Shown here in pieces: positions 27,801 to 37,963 of a stretch of DNA of 47,665 nt. The notes beneath the pieces were generated by a model, which was given only the letters and a program-made list of their open reading frames with translations, was not told the origin of the DNA and ran no database searches. The translations under genes were made by a program, and so were the position numbers. The stretch spans positions 1-47,665 of the forward strand of contig JAJJLU010003597.1 in the NCBI GenBank assembly GCA_023807065.1, given 5' to 3'. The first letter of the stretch is position 1, and every line of letters begins with the position of its first letter. The stretch is from Isotricha intestinalis. Its lineage: Eukaryota > Ciliophora > Litostomatea > Vestibuliferida > Isotrichidae.

Positions 27801-30800
27801 CAATCAGATTATCCTCCAAGTTTAAAAGAATTATTTTTCCATATTTCTTATCATAATCCTGATGATAATATTCAAAAATTTTTATTTAATAATGATTATT
27901 TACAAATAGATAGATTAATAGATGAAAAAAATATGGTTCATTCAACTCAAATTTCTGCAAATATGAAATTAATTATTTATTTAACTTCTTTAACTAATAA
28001 AGTATCTAGAAATACTGATAGTGATGATATTGAGAAAATCAATAAATTTAATTCAAAAGTAAAAGAATTTTTTCGAATTCAGAAAAATTATTTTTTAAAT
28101 AAATTTTATTTCCAAGATCAATGGAGAATAAATTTTTTAAACAGACAACAAGTCACTTTCTTTGTTTCCGGATTACAATTTTTAAATATAATATCTGAAA
28201 ATGATATAGTTAATATAAAAGAAGACAAAAAATTTTTAGTAACATTAATGAAATTTTTAACTAGAAATTTTAGAATATTTCAAGAGAAAAAATTTTCTTT
28301 ATTAATTCATGAAGAAATGAATAAAAAACAACAAATATTAAATGATAGAATAATAAAAACAGATCCAACTCAATATATTTCAATAGCTGAAAGTTGGTTA
28401 AAAGTATATTTAGTATTTAAAAATATATTATCTTTATTAATTGAAGAAGAAGGAACAAAAGAAATAGAAGAAAAAGATAAAAAAATAATTGATTTTGTTT
28501 CAAAAAGAACTTCTGGAAGTAATTTAATAAAAAGAAAAGATTTTTTGTCAGAAACAAAAGAGGATAATTTAAAAGATAAAGGAGAAAAAGGAAATATAAT
28601 TTCAAATGGGAATTCAAGTGAAAATGATATGATAGAAACAACAAACCAAAATAATATTTTAAAAAAAAAATTACAGAAAAAAACAACAAATGTAATGGTA
28701 TTATTTGCAAACAAGGATAAAATAAATTTTAATGAATTTGATAAAGATAATATTGATGATGATATGAACAATACAGAAGAATTTTATTCTAGTCAAGATT
28801 TAGATAATGATGAAAAAAATAAAGAAAATGAAAATGATAATAAAAAATATCCTCAATCTTTTGTTGATTCTATAAGAAAAAAAATTTCTATGAAAAATCC
28901 AAGAAATTTTGATAATGAAGAAAAAAACAATGCTTTTCCAAGAAATGTTACTTTTGAAGATGAGAAAACTCATAATAAGAATGAAATATCGAAAAATATT
29001 TTAAATATATTTAAATTAATAATAAAGAAAAATATTTCTAAATTAAATGAAAATTTCTATGATTATTATAATAATATTGAATATAAAAAAGGAAAAGAAA
29101 TTTCATTTGATAATTTTATTGAATATTGTATTCCTAATTTAGATTCTGGAATGAATAAAATTAATTATTTTATAAGAAAATTTTGTGAAAAAGAAATTAA
29201 TTCTAAATTACCTTGTGAGAAAGAATTATCTAATTTAAATTTAGAATTCGTAGAAAAAAGATCAGAAAATTTAAATTTTATTCAAAATTTATTTATAGCA
29301 TTTAATATAACTGATGATTTGGAAATGCAAGAAACAATAATCAGTTTAATTTATAATTATTTTCATCAAAGAAAATTATTTTTTAGAAATGTTACTTTTT
29401 TTAATGAGCATTTAATTACTTTAAGAACAATTCAAAATAATCCTTTTAATGATAAATTTAAAATAAAAGGTGATTTTAAGAAATTTTATCAAAATTATGA
29501 AAAAAATAAACATGAATATTCAGAAGATGATTTTGTTGCTGTAGAAAGATTTTTTACTCTTTTAATTCAACAATTATTAATTATTTTTAGAAAAATATTA
29601 AATTATTGGAAATATGAATTTAGAACTTTATCTTTGGAAAATGCTAATAAATATTATTCTAAATTTGAAGAAAATGAAAATTTAATTACTGAAATTGAAA
29701 AATTAATTTCTATTATTGAACAATTAGAAAATGATATAATAAAGAAAAAACCTGATTTTACAAAAGAATATTTTTTACATTTAATTGAAATTTTAATGAA
29801 AATATTCTATTTTATGAGAAAAAATGGAGAAAATACAGTTTTTACTTCTTTATTATCTGTTTTAAATGAAAGTGGAGGAATATATAATAAAATGTTTTAT
29901 TCTTTAATGATGGATTTTTTACATAAAGGAAAAAGATTAAGTAATCATTTTGTTGATAAAACTTTCTTTTTCTTTAAGAAAATTAGTATATTTAATGAAA
30001 AAGGAGAATCAAAAAAACAAGATAATCCCGAAAACATAATAAATATTAAAAATAAATATTTTATTTGTTTCTTTTTATTATTATCTTTTCAATATGTTAC
30101 ATTACCAAAAAACGAAAAAAATATAGATTTCATATATTCAATTTTAAAAAATGAAAAAGATTTAATGGTATATGATTCAATTTGTTCATATATGATATTA
30201 TTATATGTTTCTGATGTTGAGAAAAAAAAATTAACTCTTAATTATTTTTCTATTTTAGAAAATATGAGAATAATGAATCAAAATGAATGTTTCGGAGATT
30301 GTAATACAAAAATGAATTTAAATAGTGAATATCCAGATACTTTTAGTAATATTTATTTAGATATATTAATGAATGTTTTAAAGTTTGTCATTTGCAAAAG
30401 AAATATGATTAATGAATCAAATTTAGATGAAATTTTAGTGGAAACATTTTTATTCTTTTTAAAGAAAATGGACCATAAGATAATAATTACAAAAGAAGAC
30501 ATAAATAATAATATTAATGAAGGATTAGAAAATGATAAAATTCAAGTGATGACAAAATTAATAAAAATAATAAATTACTTTGAAGAAATAGAAACATTAA
30601 ATAATATATTTATAGTGAAAATAGATCCAAATAAAAAGAATAACTTTGATTCTGAATTTTATCAAATTTTTGAAGCAGATAATGCAAATAGCCAAACAAA
30701 TAAAAAAAACACATTTTTCGGTTCAATGGGAATGAATTCAGAATTAGATGAACATAAAGTAATCCCAATAATAGATTATTTTCCAAAGCCACATCAAGTA

Positions 30801-33800
30801 TATCATTTATTTGAATCTAATTTAGAAAATATATTTGAAGACTCAAGTAATGGTTCATCTAATATCAATAATAATGAATTAGATTATGTAAAAACTACTT
30901 TTGAAATATATAAGTATTTCTTATTTTATATTTTAGAAATTGATCCTGATTATTTAAAAGAAATGGAAATTGTTGATAGTTTTAAAAGTGAAAAAGAAGG
31001 AATTAAAAATTTTATTCAATTAGTTCTTTATGGTTATGGAAGAATAAAAGATGCAAATAATACTGAAGATGATGGAATTGACTATAAATTTATTGATGGA
31101 AGTGATGATAAATTAATAAATTTATATACTAAAATTGTTTTTTCTTCTTTATTTTTCCTAATTAATTTAACTACAATTTGGTATTTAGATAATGGAAATA
31201 TTGCAATTGCCCATATTCAATTTAGAGAAGATATTATAAGGAAAAATAGTATGAAATTAACAAACGATTTTTTTTCTTTTGATGAATTATCTAGTTCCAA
31301 TACTTTAATGAGTGTAGGAAGTAATATTGGTTTAAATACTAAAATTATGATTTCTACTGGAAAAAATGATAAAACTAATTTTTATATTTATAAAAAATTA
31401 AATATTATTACTGGAGAAATTTTAACTTTAATGTATCAAGATAGTTCTATTTATGATAATGAAGAAGAAGAAGAAAATGAAGGAGAAGAAAAAATTGATT
31501 CTAAAGAAGTTTTAAATAAAAATTTAGAAATTTTACATGAGAAATATTTATATTATAAAAATGCTGTTATGGAACTTAAAAATGATAAATTATATGCTTT
31601 TAAAAATATGTTGTATAATAATAGGAAAGAATTAAAAAAATATATTAGGAATGAAACAACAAGTATTATTTATTATTTATTAGTATTATTGGATTCTGGT
31701 GCAAAGACTCAGTATGATCAAATATTTTATTCTTTTTTAAATAAAATAGTTGAATTTATTTCAAGATCATGTTCAACTCATTTAACAACAAAAAATGTTA
31801 AGTTAAATGAATTTTTAATTTCAATTTATAAAGAAATATTAATTTTCTATGAAGAAAATGAAGAAGAATTAATTGGTTATTCATTGAGAAAAAAAACTTT
31901 AAGAGAAATTCAAATTTCATTAGAAAGAACAGGAATATTAGAAACTTTATTAAGATTAGTCAATAAATATAAAATTCCTGCAATTAATGAATTATTACCT
32001 GAAATTTTTGATATGTTTTGTAAAATCTTAAAAAAAGGTAATTTTAATAGTCAAGAAGCTTTTTATAATATTTTAACAATGAAAAATCAATTTGAACCTG
32101 TTTTTTCATATATGAAAGAATTAATCACAGAAAAAATAAGTTTTATATTATCTGGTAAAAGCACAATAATAAGAGAAAAAAAGAAAAAAATATCTTTTGA
32201 AAATAGAATATTTTTAAAAGATGTTGATATGAAACAAGATTCTAAAATATTACAATTTTTACAATTATTATGTGAAAACCATAATAAGAAATTACAATTA
32301 TTTCTTCATAATCAAGTTAATTTTAGAAAATCATATGATTTAGTTTCTCACGCTCAACATTATTTAACAATATTATTTAATCATTTTGAACCTTTTTTAT
32401 TTGAACCTTTAATTAAATGCTTTGATTTATTAATTGAATTTATTCAAGGACCTTGTTTAGAAAATCAATTAACTTTAATTAATTCAAAATTATTAATTAC
32501 TATAAATGATATATTAAAATATTATTTAAATTCTGAAAGTGAAGTTTTACAAACAATTTTCCCTTTAGTCAATGCCTTGAAAAAAGATGAAATTGATAAA
32601 ACTAAAAATACTACTGAAGAAGGACAAGAAGAATTATTTGAAAATAATTTTAATAAAATGTCAACTTTTCAAATAAGTTTATTAACATTTAAATCATCAA
32701 TTTTATTATTAGCTTTAATAGAAAATAGAACAAAAGAAGATTCAATATATATAAATATAAAAAATATAATTAAACCTGATGTTTTAAGAAAAGTATGTAT
32801 TAAAATATATTTTGAACATTTAAGTATTATTTGTGAAACAAATAATTTAAATGATTATGAACTAAAATTACATGATTTTAATAAAGCTGAAGAAGTACAA
32901 GAAAATGCAATAGAAAATATATATAATTATAATTCTATTGTTGAAAGAGAACCAACCGAAGTTTCTGATTATTTAATTTTAGAAACTGGATTTTTTTTAT
33001 ATTTCCTTATATTATATTATGAAGATTATGAACAAAATTTACTTTCAAAACCAAATATTGTAGTTGAACAAACTAATCTTTTTGAAAGAGGATTAAATTA
33101 TTTTAAAGGATCTGTTTTTGGCTCAATTATTAATTTTATTATTGATTTTCCTATTGCTGTTTTAACCACTTTAAGTTATATAGTTGCTTATATTGTTTTT
33201 GTTTTTTCTTTGGGAAGAGTCAAAATATTTAATTTATTAAGAAGATTATTTAGAAGAAAAATTTATGTTGATGAAGATTCATTACCTTTTTATGAAAAAT
33301 ATACTCAAAGTATAGAAATATTAAGAGAAGAAAAAGTTTATAAAATATATTTTTACTTATTACCTTTTTTCTTTAGATTAAATAAATTTGAAAAAGTAAG
33401 ATTTTTAGAAGAAATAGATAGAACAAATTCAAAAACTAAATTAATGGATATATTAAAATTTACAAATAAATTAAAATATGAATTAGAAAATGATTACTAT
33501 GTAAAAGAATTTACTGGTCATTTACCAATATTAGGTTTAATTTTTAGAAGCGTTGAATTATGGAAAGATTTATCACTTTTATTAACAATAGTTCAAAATA
33601 TTTTTAATATATTTGCTGTTAGAAAAGTAGGTAAAATTTATACTTTATGTTTAACTCCTGAAAATTGTGTTCAAGTTGAAAGTTGGGTTGATGAAAAAAC
33701 ATTATTTAATATTAATCCAGAAGACTTTAGTAAAATGCTAGAAAAATTATTTGTTATTCAATGTACTTTATCATGTTTAATATTTGTTGAATTTATTTCT

Positions 33801-34715
33801 AAAAAAATATTAGCTATATATAGTTTAACTGAAGAAGAAGTAAATGCTTTAAATGTATCAAATATATACAGAAAATTTCTTTTTATAAAAAATTTCTTAA
33901 AAAGATTAATATTTAATTTCGAAGTAATTTATTATTTTGCTTATGTAGTTTTTGCTTTTTTAGGAACATTTGAAAGTGATTTTTTCTTTGCTTTTCTCTT
34001 ATTAGAAATTGTACAAAGATTTAAAACTTTAAGAAATGTACTTTCAGCAATAAAAAATCCCTATAAGGAATTAGTATTAACTTTCATTTTATGGATAATA
34101 TTAATATATTATTTTGCTATATTTGCATATGCTTTTTTCAGAGATGATTTCCCATATGAACAAGATTGTAATTCTTTAATAAGATGTGTTGCAGTTATTT
34201 TTTATGAAAATAATAGAATGGATAATGGAATTTCTGGTTATTTAAGAAAAAGACAAGAAATAGTTTTTGGACATAATCCTTTCACAGGAAGATTTTGGTA
34301 TGATGAATTATTTAATTTAATATTAAAAATATTAATTATTCAAATGATTTCTGGTATTATTATCGATAACTTCGCTGTTTTAAGAGAAGAAGAAGTTGAA
34401 ATGATAAGTGATATGAAAAATATTTGTACTATTTGTTCTTTAAAAAGAGAAGCTATTGTTAAAATTTATAATAAATATGGAATGGAATATACTGATCATA
34501 TTATTAGAGACCATCATATTTTTAATTATATTTTTTATATTATATATTTGTTTAAAAAAGATAAAACTGAATTTACTGGAATTGAATCTTATGTTTATGA
34601 ATTGGCTTTTAATCAAAAAGATATTACTTGGTTTCCAATTGATCAATTATATATTGCTAAACCTGGAGAATTACAATTAGATGATGATGAAGATGATGAT
34701 GATGATGATGATTAA
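24837..34715 (+). CDS. IP3R/RyR-type intracellular Ca2+ release channel
   Basis: 3,292 aa, TAA stop. Residues ~45-230 match the beta-trefoil suppressor domain (NGFISKK, CLFRIYP, RYGDIIMLMHENTK). MIR-type repeats follow to ~450 (YGDFVHIYHCNSNSILTID). An RIH-type helical block starts near 655, and long helical solenoids with acidic inserts fill the middle. The membrane part starts at ~2757, with segments near 2757-2795, 2895-2925, 2970-2985, 3010-3045 and 3085-3110. The pore helix, filter (3128-3134) and S6 IIQMISGIIIDNFAVLR (~3165-3185) are followed by the IP3R-type Cys/His motif (CTICSLKRE … DHIIRDHH) and a WFP motif. The filter reads MDNGISG instead of GGGVGD. A poly-Asp tail ends the protein. 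Ca2+ release from internal stores is the expected role; the ligand is uncertain. Confidence 0.93.
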   Translation: MHVENNFMPRAKSSFRQMVKGFQENNKLKSAYVPTSITFTKLELPILYSNLVLIEDMKFENSNYFIRSNGFISKKIKISSLTHEPLFDISSCLFRIYPRTYNMNKYKVLDYIQNKASINEEELNFKFSTEMFNNLDIVQSKFGEPIRYGDIIMLMHENTKMFVKFVPSSKTLTLSNHDSDATLFSVEPASEIMLNDDQILKTGQPIKLKIAWFTYANQNLYFGIRFPYSSELADENNNKKDKSNDSDFSDENDDNINDKGIFFDMKSKKYLQEPEIIVEENSTMQWRFIMYSPFTTNEHLIIYGDFVHIYHCNSNSILTIDQNEDDSKNLNETIKISKSFNNNTKNNNNNVCTKTPDYDLNDSNNSFDLNGSDIFLELNRTLSDIDNEEFSIPSNPISKTQFLLRTNNLSIQTLDVNSTWILENIFPLMKHQSFIRYFEDTKIDTYQMVFRIKHFKTNKILSITQVDPGELQSLLKDIDMVNKGYLKGSGINVGKVYKFILLDDKMGNNFTDQEIILSEEYQYSLFGFQKTIKSITYYSNRPTKNDFIRLFHLATQSYLKIIPLSDIIEKKINNGSSNFNDLTKCILTLTKFPEEKEVFKICPVDPYSQWKFKFLNSLYFLMGNIIHHIEDTFTINDEEDNKILSKSNVDDNDDNRIRFSVLKKIRFILDKLLKFTMNKFINKFSSECGFNTVVKNRQTLIANFGFTRIFIFKFIYQYWFHEGNMERINKLNNLLYFLSSSDEAFNGINNFSKEEKEIFAMYKYTEAIFEFLIVYCKDNQEIKNELYEYLYVYFYFINIIHSCLNGMIEIFKNNEKILHSVIRDCKQKEEFKKALITIFKEYFPNYISTREENYIYYTSHETINDSHEEEEEESKKEILDNKTILTNKKNNFENLNLFDLLFEFIKISKYKFTPKYNNVQELHKAQYNCNAISLISREKFFELLKNLVSIYDGEINILENQRCIINKIIYNQIDNDDSYLLKKFLEPSQSDYPPSLKELFFHISYHNPDDNIQKFLFNNDYLQIDRLIDEKNMVHSTQISANMKLIIYLTSLTNKVSRNTDSDDIEKINKFNSKVKEFFRIQKNYFLNKFYFQDQWRINFLNRQQVTFFVSGLQFLNIISENDIVNIKEDKKFLVTLMKFLTRNFRIFQEKKFSLLIHEEMNKKQQILNDRIIKTDPTQYISIAESWLKVYLVFKNILSLLIEEEGTKEIEEKDKKIIDFVSKRTSGSNLIKRKDFLSETKEDNLKDKGEKGNIISNGNSSENDMIETTNQNNILKKKLQKKTTNVMVLFANKDKINFNEFDKDNIDDDMNNTEEFYSSQDLDNDEKNKENENDNKKYPQSFVDSIRKKISMKNPRNFDNEEKNNAFPRNVTFEDEKTHNKNEISKNILNIFKLIIKKNISKLNENFYDYYNNIEYKKGKEISFDNFIEYCIPNLDSGMNKINYFIRKFCEKEINSKLPCEKELSNLNLEFVEKRSENLNFIQNLFIAFNITDDLEMQETIISLIYNYFHQRKLFFRNVTFFNEHLITLRTIQNNPFNDKFKIKGDFKKFYQNYEKNKHEYSEDDFVAVERFFTLLIQQLLIIFRKILNYWKYEFRTLSLENANKYYSKFEENENLITEIEKLISIIEQLENDIIKKKPDFTKEYFLHLIEILMKIFYFMRKNGENTVFTSLLSVLNESGGIYNKMFYSLMMDFLHKGKRLSNHFVDKTFFFFKKISIFNEKGESKKQDNPENIINIKNKYFICFFLLLSFQYVTLPKNEKNIDFIYSILKNEKDLMVYDSICSYMILLYVSDVEKKKLTLNYFSILENMRIMNQNECFGDCNTKMNLNSEYPDTFSNIYLDILMNVLKFVICKRNMINESNLDEILVETFLFFLKKMDHKIIITKEDINNNINEGLENDKIQVMTKLIKIINYFEEIETLNNIFIVKIDPNKKNNFDSEFYQIFEADNANSQTNKKNTFFGSMGMNSELDEHKVIPIIDYFPKPHQVYHLFESNLENIFEDSSNGSSNINNNELDYVKTTFEIYKYFLFYILEIDPDYLKEMEIVDSFKSEKEGIKNFIQLVLYGYGRIKDANNTEDDGIDYKFIDGSDDKLINLYTKIVFSSLFFLINLTTIWYLDNGNIAIAHIQFREDIIRKNSMKLTNDFFSFDELSSSNTLMSVGSNIGLNTKIMISTGKNDKTNFYIYKKLNIITGEILTLMYQDSSIYDNEEEEENEGEEKIDSKEVLNKNLEILHEKYLYYKNAVMELKNDKLYAFKNMLYNNRKELKKYIRNETTSIIYYLLVLLDSGAKTQYDQIFYSFLNKIVEFISRSCSTHLTTKNVKLNEFLISIYKEILIFYEENEEELIGYSLRKKTLREIQISLERTGILETLLRLVNKYKIPAINELLPEIFDMFCKILKKGNFNSQEAFYNILTMKNQFEPVFSYMKELITEKISFILSGKSTIIREKKKKISFENRIFLKDVDMKQDSKILQFLQLLCENHNKKLQLFLHNQVNFRKSYDLVSHAQHYLTILFNHFEPFLFEPLIKCFDLLIEFIQGPCLENQLTLINSKLLITINDILKYYLNSESEVLQTIFPLVNALKKDEIDKTKNTTEEGQEELFENNFNKMSTFQISLLTFKSSILLLALIENRTKEDSIYINIKNIIKPDVLRKVCIKIYFEHLSIICETNNLNDYELKLHDFNKAEEVQENAIENIYNYNSIVEREPTEVSDYLILETGFFLYFLILYYEDYEQNLLSKPNIVVEQTNLFERGLNYFKGSVFGSIINFIIDFPIAVLTTLSYIVAYIVFVFSLGRVKIFNLLRRLFRRKIYVDEDSLPFYEKYTQSIEILREEKVYKIYFYLLPFFFRLNKFEKVRFLEEIDRTNSKTKLMDILKFTNKLKYELENDYYVKEFTGHLPILGLIFRSVELWKDLSLLLTIVQNIFNIFAVRKVGKIYTLCLTPENCVQVESWVDEKTLFNINPEDFSKMLEKLFVIQCTLSCLIFVEFISKKILAIYSLTEEEVNALNVSNIYRKFLFIKNFLKRLIFNFEVIYYFAYVVFAFLGTFESDFFFAFLLLEIVQRFKTLRNVLSAIKNPYKELVLTFILWIILIYYFAIFAYAFFRDDFPYEQDCNSLIRCVAVIFYENNRMDNGISGYLRKRQEIVFGHNPFTGRFWYDELFNLILKILIIQMISGIIIDNFAVLREEEVEMISDMKNICTICSLKREAIVKIYNKYGMEYTDHIIRDHHIFNYIFYIIYLFKKDKTEFTGIESYVYELAFNQKDITWFPIDQLYIAKPGELQLDDDEDDDDDDD
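34680..34712 (+). repeat. GAT/GAA trinucleotide run coding poly-Asp tail
   Basis: Ten GAT codons and one GAA at the very end of the Ca2+ channel gene, giving an almost pure Asp C-terminus. A microsatellite of this kind is prone to length change, and acidic tails can bind divalent cations. Confidence 0.8.
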
Positions 34716-34811
34716 ATATTTCTTTTTATATAATCTTTTTTTATGAACTATATTATTTTTTATTATATATAATTCTGATGTTTTTTAATAAAATTTATCA
34801 AAAAATTAATA

Positions 34812-35615
34812 ATGAAAAGAAGAGAATTAAGAAAAAGTATTATTGGAACACCAATGGAAGACATTGCTTCAGAGCAATTTCAAAAATCTCAATATAAAGG
34901 AGTAGGTCAAAAAAGAAGATTAAATATATTAAAAAATGAAGTATTTATAGGAAATATAATATGTAATTATCCAGAAAATAAAAAGAAAGATTTGAAAAAA
35001 AAAAGAGCTACATTATATGATTTTGTAGGAGGAAAAAAAAAAAGACATAATTTATCAAATTCCGTTGATTTAACAAAAAGTGCGATACAAAGTATAAAAG
35101 GAAATACATATATAAAACAAAATATTCATGAATATGTTATTGAAAATCCAGTAACTAAAGGAAGAAGTTTATCTTCTGCTAAAAAAGAAAGAAAAAATAA
35201 TTTTTTAATGTCAACGAAAAATGAAATTGAAAATGCTAAAATTAATATTCAATTATTTAAAATGAATTTAGATAGAATTCCAAAAGTAATTAAAGATAAA
35301 GATTATTATGCTAAATTTATTCAAGAATATTGGAAAAAATATAAAGAATATAAATTAGAAAAAGAATATAATAAAATCAAATATTATAGAAAATTAGCTA
35401 GAACAATTAATTCTGTTTTTTGTCAATATTATTTGAAATTAAAAGAAAAATTTTTTTATAGAGTTTCTATTATAAAACCTAAGTTAATTGAAGTTTCTAT
35501 TTCTGATTATTATTTAATTCAACATTTAAAAGAAATTGGAGTTAATAATGTAAATGATTTTAGAAATTTGGTTTTTTCAATTTCAAGAAATTTTCCTAAT
35601 TCAAATAATCAATAA
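34812..35615 (+). CDS. Hypothetical basic protein with possible IQ motif
   Basis: 267 aa, TAA stop, 96 bp downstream of the Ca2+ channel on the same strand. Very basic. Residues ~160-215 form a helix with FIQEYWKKYKEY at 169-180, which partly fits an IQ-type calmodulin-binding motif (I-Q-x3-K) but lacks the Gly and final Arg. The N-terminal 120 residues (RRELRKSIIGTPMEDIASEQ…) and the C-terminal end (ISDYYLIQHLKEIGVNNVND) look folded but unfamiliar. Function unknown. A link to calcium signalling is suggested only by the neighbour and the weak IQ match. Confidence 0.65.
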   Translation: MKRRELRKSIIGTPMEDIASEQFQKSQYKGVGQKRRLNILKNEVFIGNIICNYPENKKKDLKKKRATLYDFVGGKKKRHNLSNSVDLTKSAIQSIKGNTYIKQNIHEYVIENPVTKGRSLSSAKKERKNNFLMSTKNEIENAKINIQLFKMNLDRIPKVIKDKDYYAKFIQEYWKKYKEYKLEKEYNKIKYYRKLARTINSVFCQYYLKLKEKFFYRVSIIKPKLIEVSISDYYLIQHLKEIGVNNVNDFRNLVFSISRNFPNSNNQ

Positions 35616-36295
35616 AGAATGAAATTTACTGTTATAAATATTTATATTTTTTTTTTTGATAAATTTTAAAATTAATAGAAATTATATAATTATAAGAAAA
35701 ACATTAAATATAAATTATACAATAGTTATTATAGAAATATAACAAAGATAAAATAAAAACAATAATCAATAAAATCTATTTGAAAGACAGTTAAATTCTT
35801 CCTCATTCAGAATTAAATAAATTATATAATTATTGAATTGAAAAGCAAAAAGTAAAGATTTTATATTAAGACAATGATATATTTCCATCCTTTTAATATA
35901 ATCATAAAGATTTTTTCTTTATTTTTTATTGTTGATTAAAAAAATATATGTTAAATATTTGATTCATTATACTTTATTATAAGTTAATGTTTATTTAATT
36001 TATATAATTTTTTTTTATGGATTTAATTTTTATATATATTTTTCTTAAACCAACAAAAAAAAAATTGTGATTGACAGTTTGAATATTATATTTTTAAAGA
36101 AATTAAATTTTGAAGAAGAAGACAAAAGTAAAATAAATCTGATTTCTTTGAAAAAACCTTAAAAAATTCAAATAAAAAAGAAAAAACATAAATAAAAATT
36201 TTAACGAAAAAAGTATCTCTGAAGTTACCAAAAAAAATTAATAAAAATATTTATACGTATTTTTTTTTCTTTGATAAATAAAAATTTAACAATCA
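35616..36295. other. Gene-free spacer
   Basis: About 680 bp without an intact frame. It is AT-rich with homopolymer runs. A few short codon-like pieces occur on the plus strand (for example FEEEDKSKINLISLKKP just after 36100, closed by TAA), too short to call. A palindromic ATACGTAT lies near 36252-36259, ~40 bp upstream of the next start. No tRNA or other RNA recognised. Confidence 0.4.
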
Positions 36296-36613
36296 ATGTT
36301 TAATTCTGCATTTGATAATGGAATTTTCACAATTCCAATAGATCAAAAATTTCAAAAAAATTATTTTTCAAATAAAAAGTTAAAATATATAAAATTATTT
36401 CCCAAAAATTTAAGTTCAGATGATTCTTCTTCAGGAAATAATTCTTATTCAAAGGATAATTTATTATCTTTTGAAAATAATGATAATTTGAATTTTAATC
36501 ATAAAAAAAAAAGTTTAGTTTTTACTGAGAATTTAAACAATGATTGGAAAATGTTAATTGTAATTAAACAAATTAATAGTTTTAAAAATTTGACTCAAAG
36601 TATATATAATTAA
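36296..36613 (+). CDS. Small hypothetical protein, possibly a gene remnant
   Basis: 105 aa, TAA stop. The start MFNSAFDNGIFTIP sits in a good A/T leader. The sequence is Ser/Asn/Lys-rich with a Ser-Asp cluster (SSDDSSSGNNSYS, ~40-52). It ends in a short helical stretch. No domain recognised. The abrupt end and the decayed frame 350 bp downstream on the same strand raise the possibility that it is the 5' piece of a broken gene, or that a missed intron follows near CAAAGTATATA at the stop; I found no splice that clearly extends it. Confidence 0.45.
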   Translation: MFNSAFDNGIFTIPIDQKFQKNYFSNKKLKYIKLFPKNLSSDDSSSGNNSYSKDNLLSFENNDNLNFNHKKKSLVFTENLNNDWKMLIVIKQINSFKNLTQSIYN

Positions 36614-36960
36614 ATTTAAAGAAAAATGATTTTTTCTTTAAAATACTAATTAAATATTTAGCAATTATTTTAAATGTAGAGTTCATTTAGATTTTTAGTT
36701 TGTTAATTTTTAGGAAAGAAATTTCCTTATTATCTAAGATTCATAAATATTAAAATTATTATTATTAATGATTATATTATGAGTTTTTTTATAAATATTA
36801 TTAATAAACATTTTTGAATTACATGTCTTTTTTTTATTTTTTAAATATTAATTTATATTTTATTCTTTTATTTAAAAAATAAATAATAAAAAAAATTAAA
36901 TGAAAAATGTAATAAATAATTAAATAGAATATTCATAATTATTAAAACATTTAAAAAAAA
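36614..36960. other. Gene-free AT-rich spacer
   Basis: About 350 bp of AT-rich sequence between the 105-aa gene and the ghost gene. Several AG dinucleotides could serve as splice acceptors for the upstream gene, but none restores a long frame. Nothing else seen. Confidence 0.4.
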
Positions 36961-36968
36961 TAAATATA

Positions 36969-37600
36969 ATGAAACAAAAATCACAAATTCAAGAAGAGAA
37001 GAATTCATCAAAATCTTCGGTTATGAAAAAAATGTTAAAATCTCTACAAAAAAATAATGAATTGAATTAGATTCAAATTATTAGATTATATACAAATAGA
37101 AGAATATTAAATAGAATAGAAGAATCTGATTCAGATATTATTGAAAATATAAATCTAATGAAAAAGATAGAAATGAATTAATTGGAGTTTGATAATTCCT
37201 ATATAATTGATGAAAATAGATTAGATTATATATATGAACTAAGGAGAAAATTACAATGTAAATTTAAAAATTACTGAAAATATAGGTTAATCAAAGATAA
37301 TTATATGAAAATATATCATAAAGTCTTTTAGATTTAGAAAAATAGATATATGGAAATTAAATTAGGTTACTTTGAAATATCAAAAGAAGAAACAAAAAAA
37401 TATGAGAAGATTATTAAAAAAAGAAATAGTAATTGTAGAACAAAATTTAATTGATGAAAATGAAAATTTTATTCAAATTGATTCTTGTTGATATATGTCT
37501 TCAAGATTAAAAATCCAACATATTTTAGAAATATGTGAAATGGATTAATATTTAAAACATATAAAATCATTATGTTTGTAAATAGTAAAAAATAAGATTA
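36969..37600 (+). pseudogene. Decayed gene with stops at Gln-like positions
   Basis: The clearest ghost gene. From ATG 36969 one frame runs ~160 codons with only five stops: TAG 37068, TAA 37179, TGA 37275, TAG 37329 and TAG 37335. Between them it reads like protein (KKMLKSLQKNNELN, IEESDSDIIENINLMKKIE, LEFDNSYIIDENRLDYIYEL), with GAA/GAT/TCT-rich codons and normal CAA Gln. After ~37410 the coding signal moves to another frame (VEQNLIDENENFIQIDSC, then TGA, YMSSRLKIQHILEICEMD, then TAA). Frameshift plus stops point to a pseudogene. The stops fall where Gln, and once Trp, would be plausible. No family recognised. From ~37620 to 37963 only AT-rich spacer with weak codon-like scraps remains. Confidence 0.45.
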
Positions 37601-37963
37601 AAAAATTAAAGATATAATTAATATACTTTATACAAACATTTTAATTTCATCTTAATTTTTTGTTGAAGATGTAATGTTTGGTGATTCATTTAGTTGAAAG
37701 ACGAAAATAATAAGAATTATTTAAAGGATAATGAACATTTTGGAAAAAAGTAAATTTATAATATGATAAAGAAAAAGATAAAAAAGGAGTTTTTCAATCT
37801 TTAGAATTTTTATTAATAATTACATTTTTTTATTTAGAAATATTGTGTATTATAATAAGCATATAAATTTAATTTTTTTATTTTTATTTATAATTTATAA
37901 TTTATTATTTTACAATAAATGATATTTTCATAACAATAAATTAAATATATTAAAATTTAAAAG

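Noticed and set aside
28370..28771. 133-codon open frame antisense to the Ca2+ channel
   Set aside because: Hydrophobic shadow of an acidic/Lys-rich insert; no independent start context.
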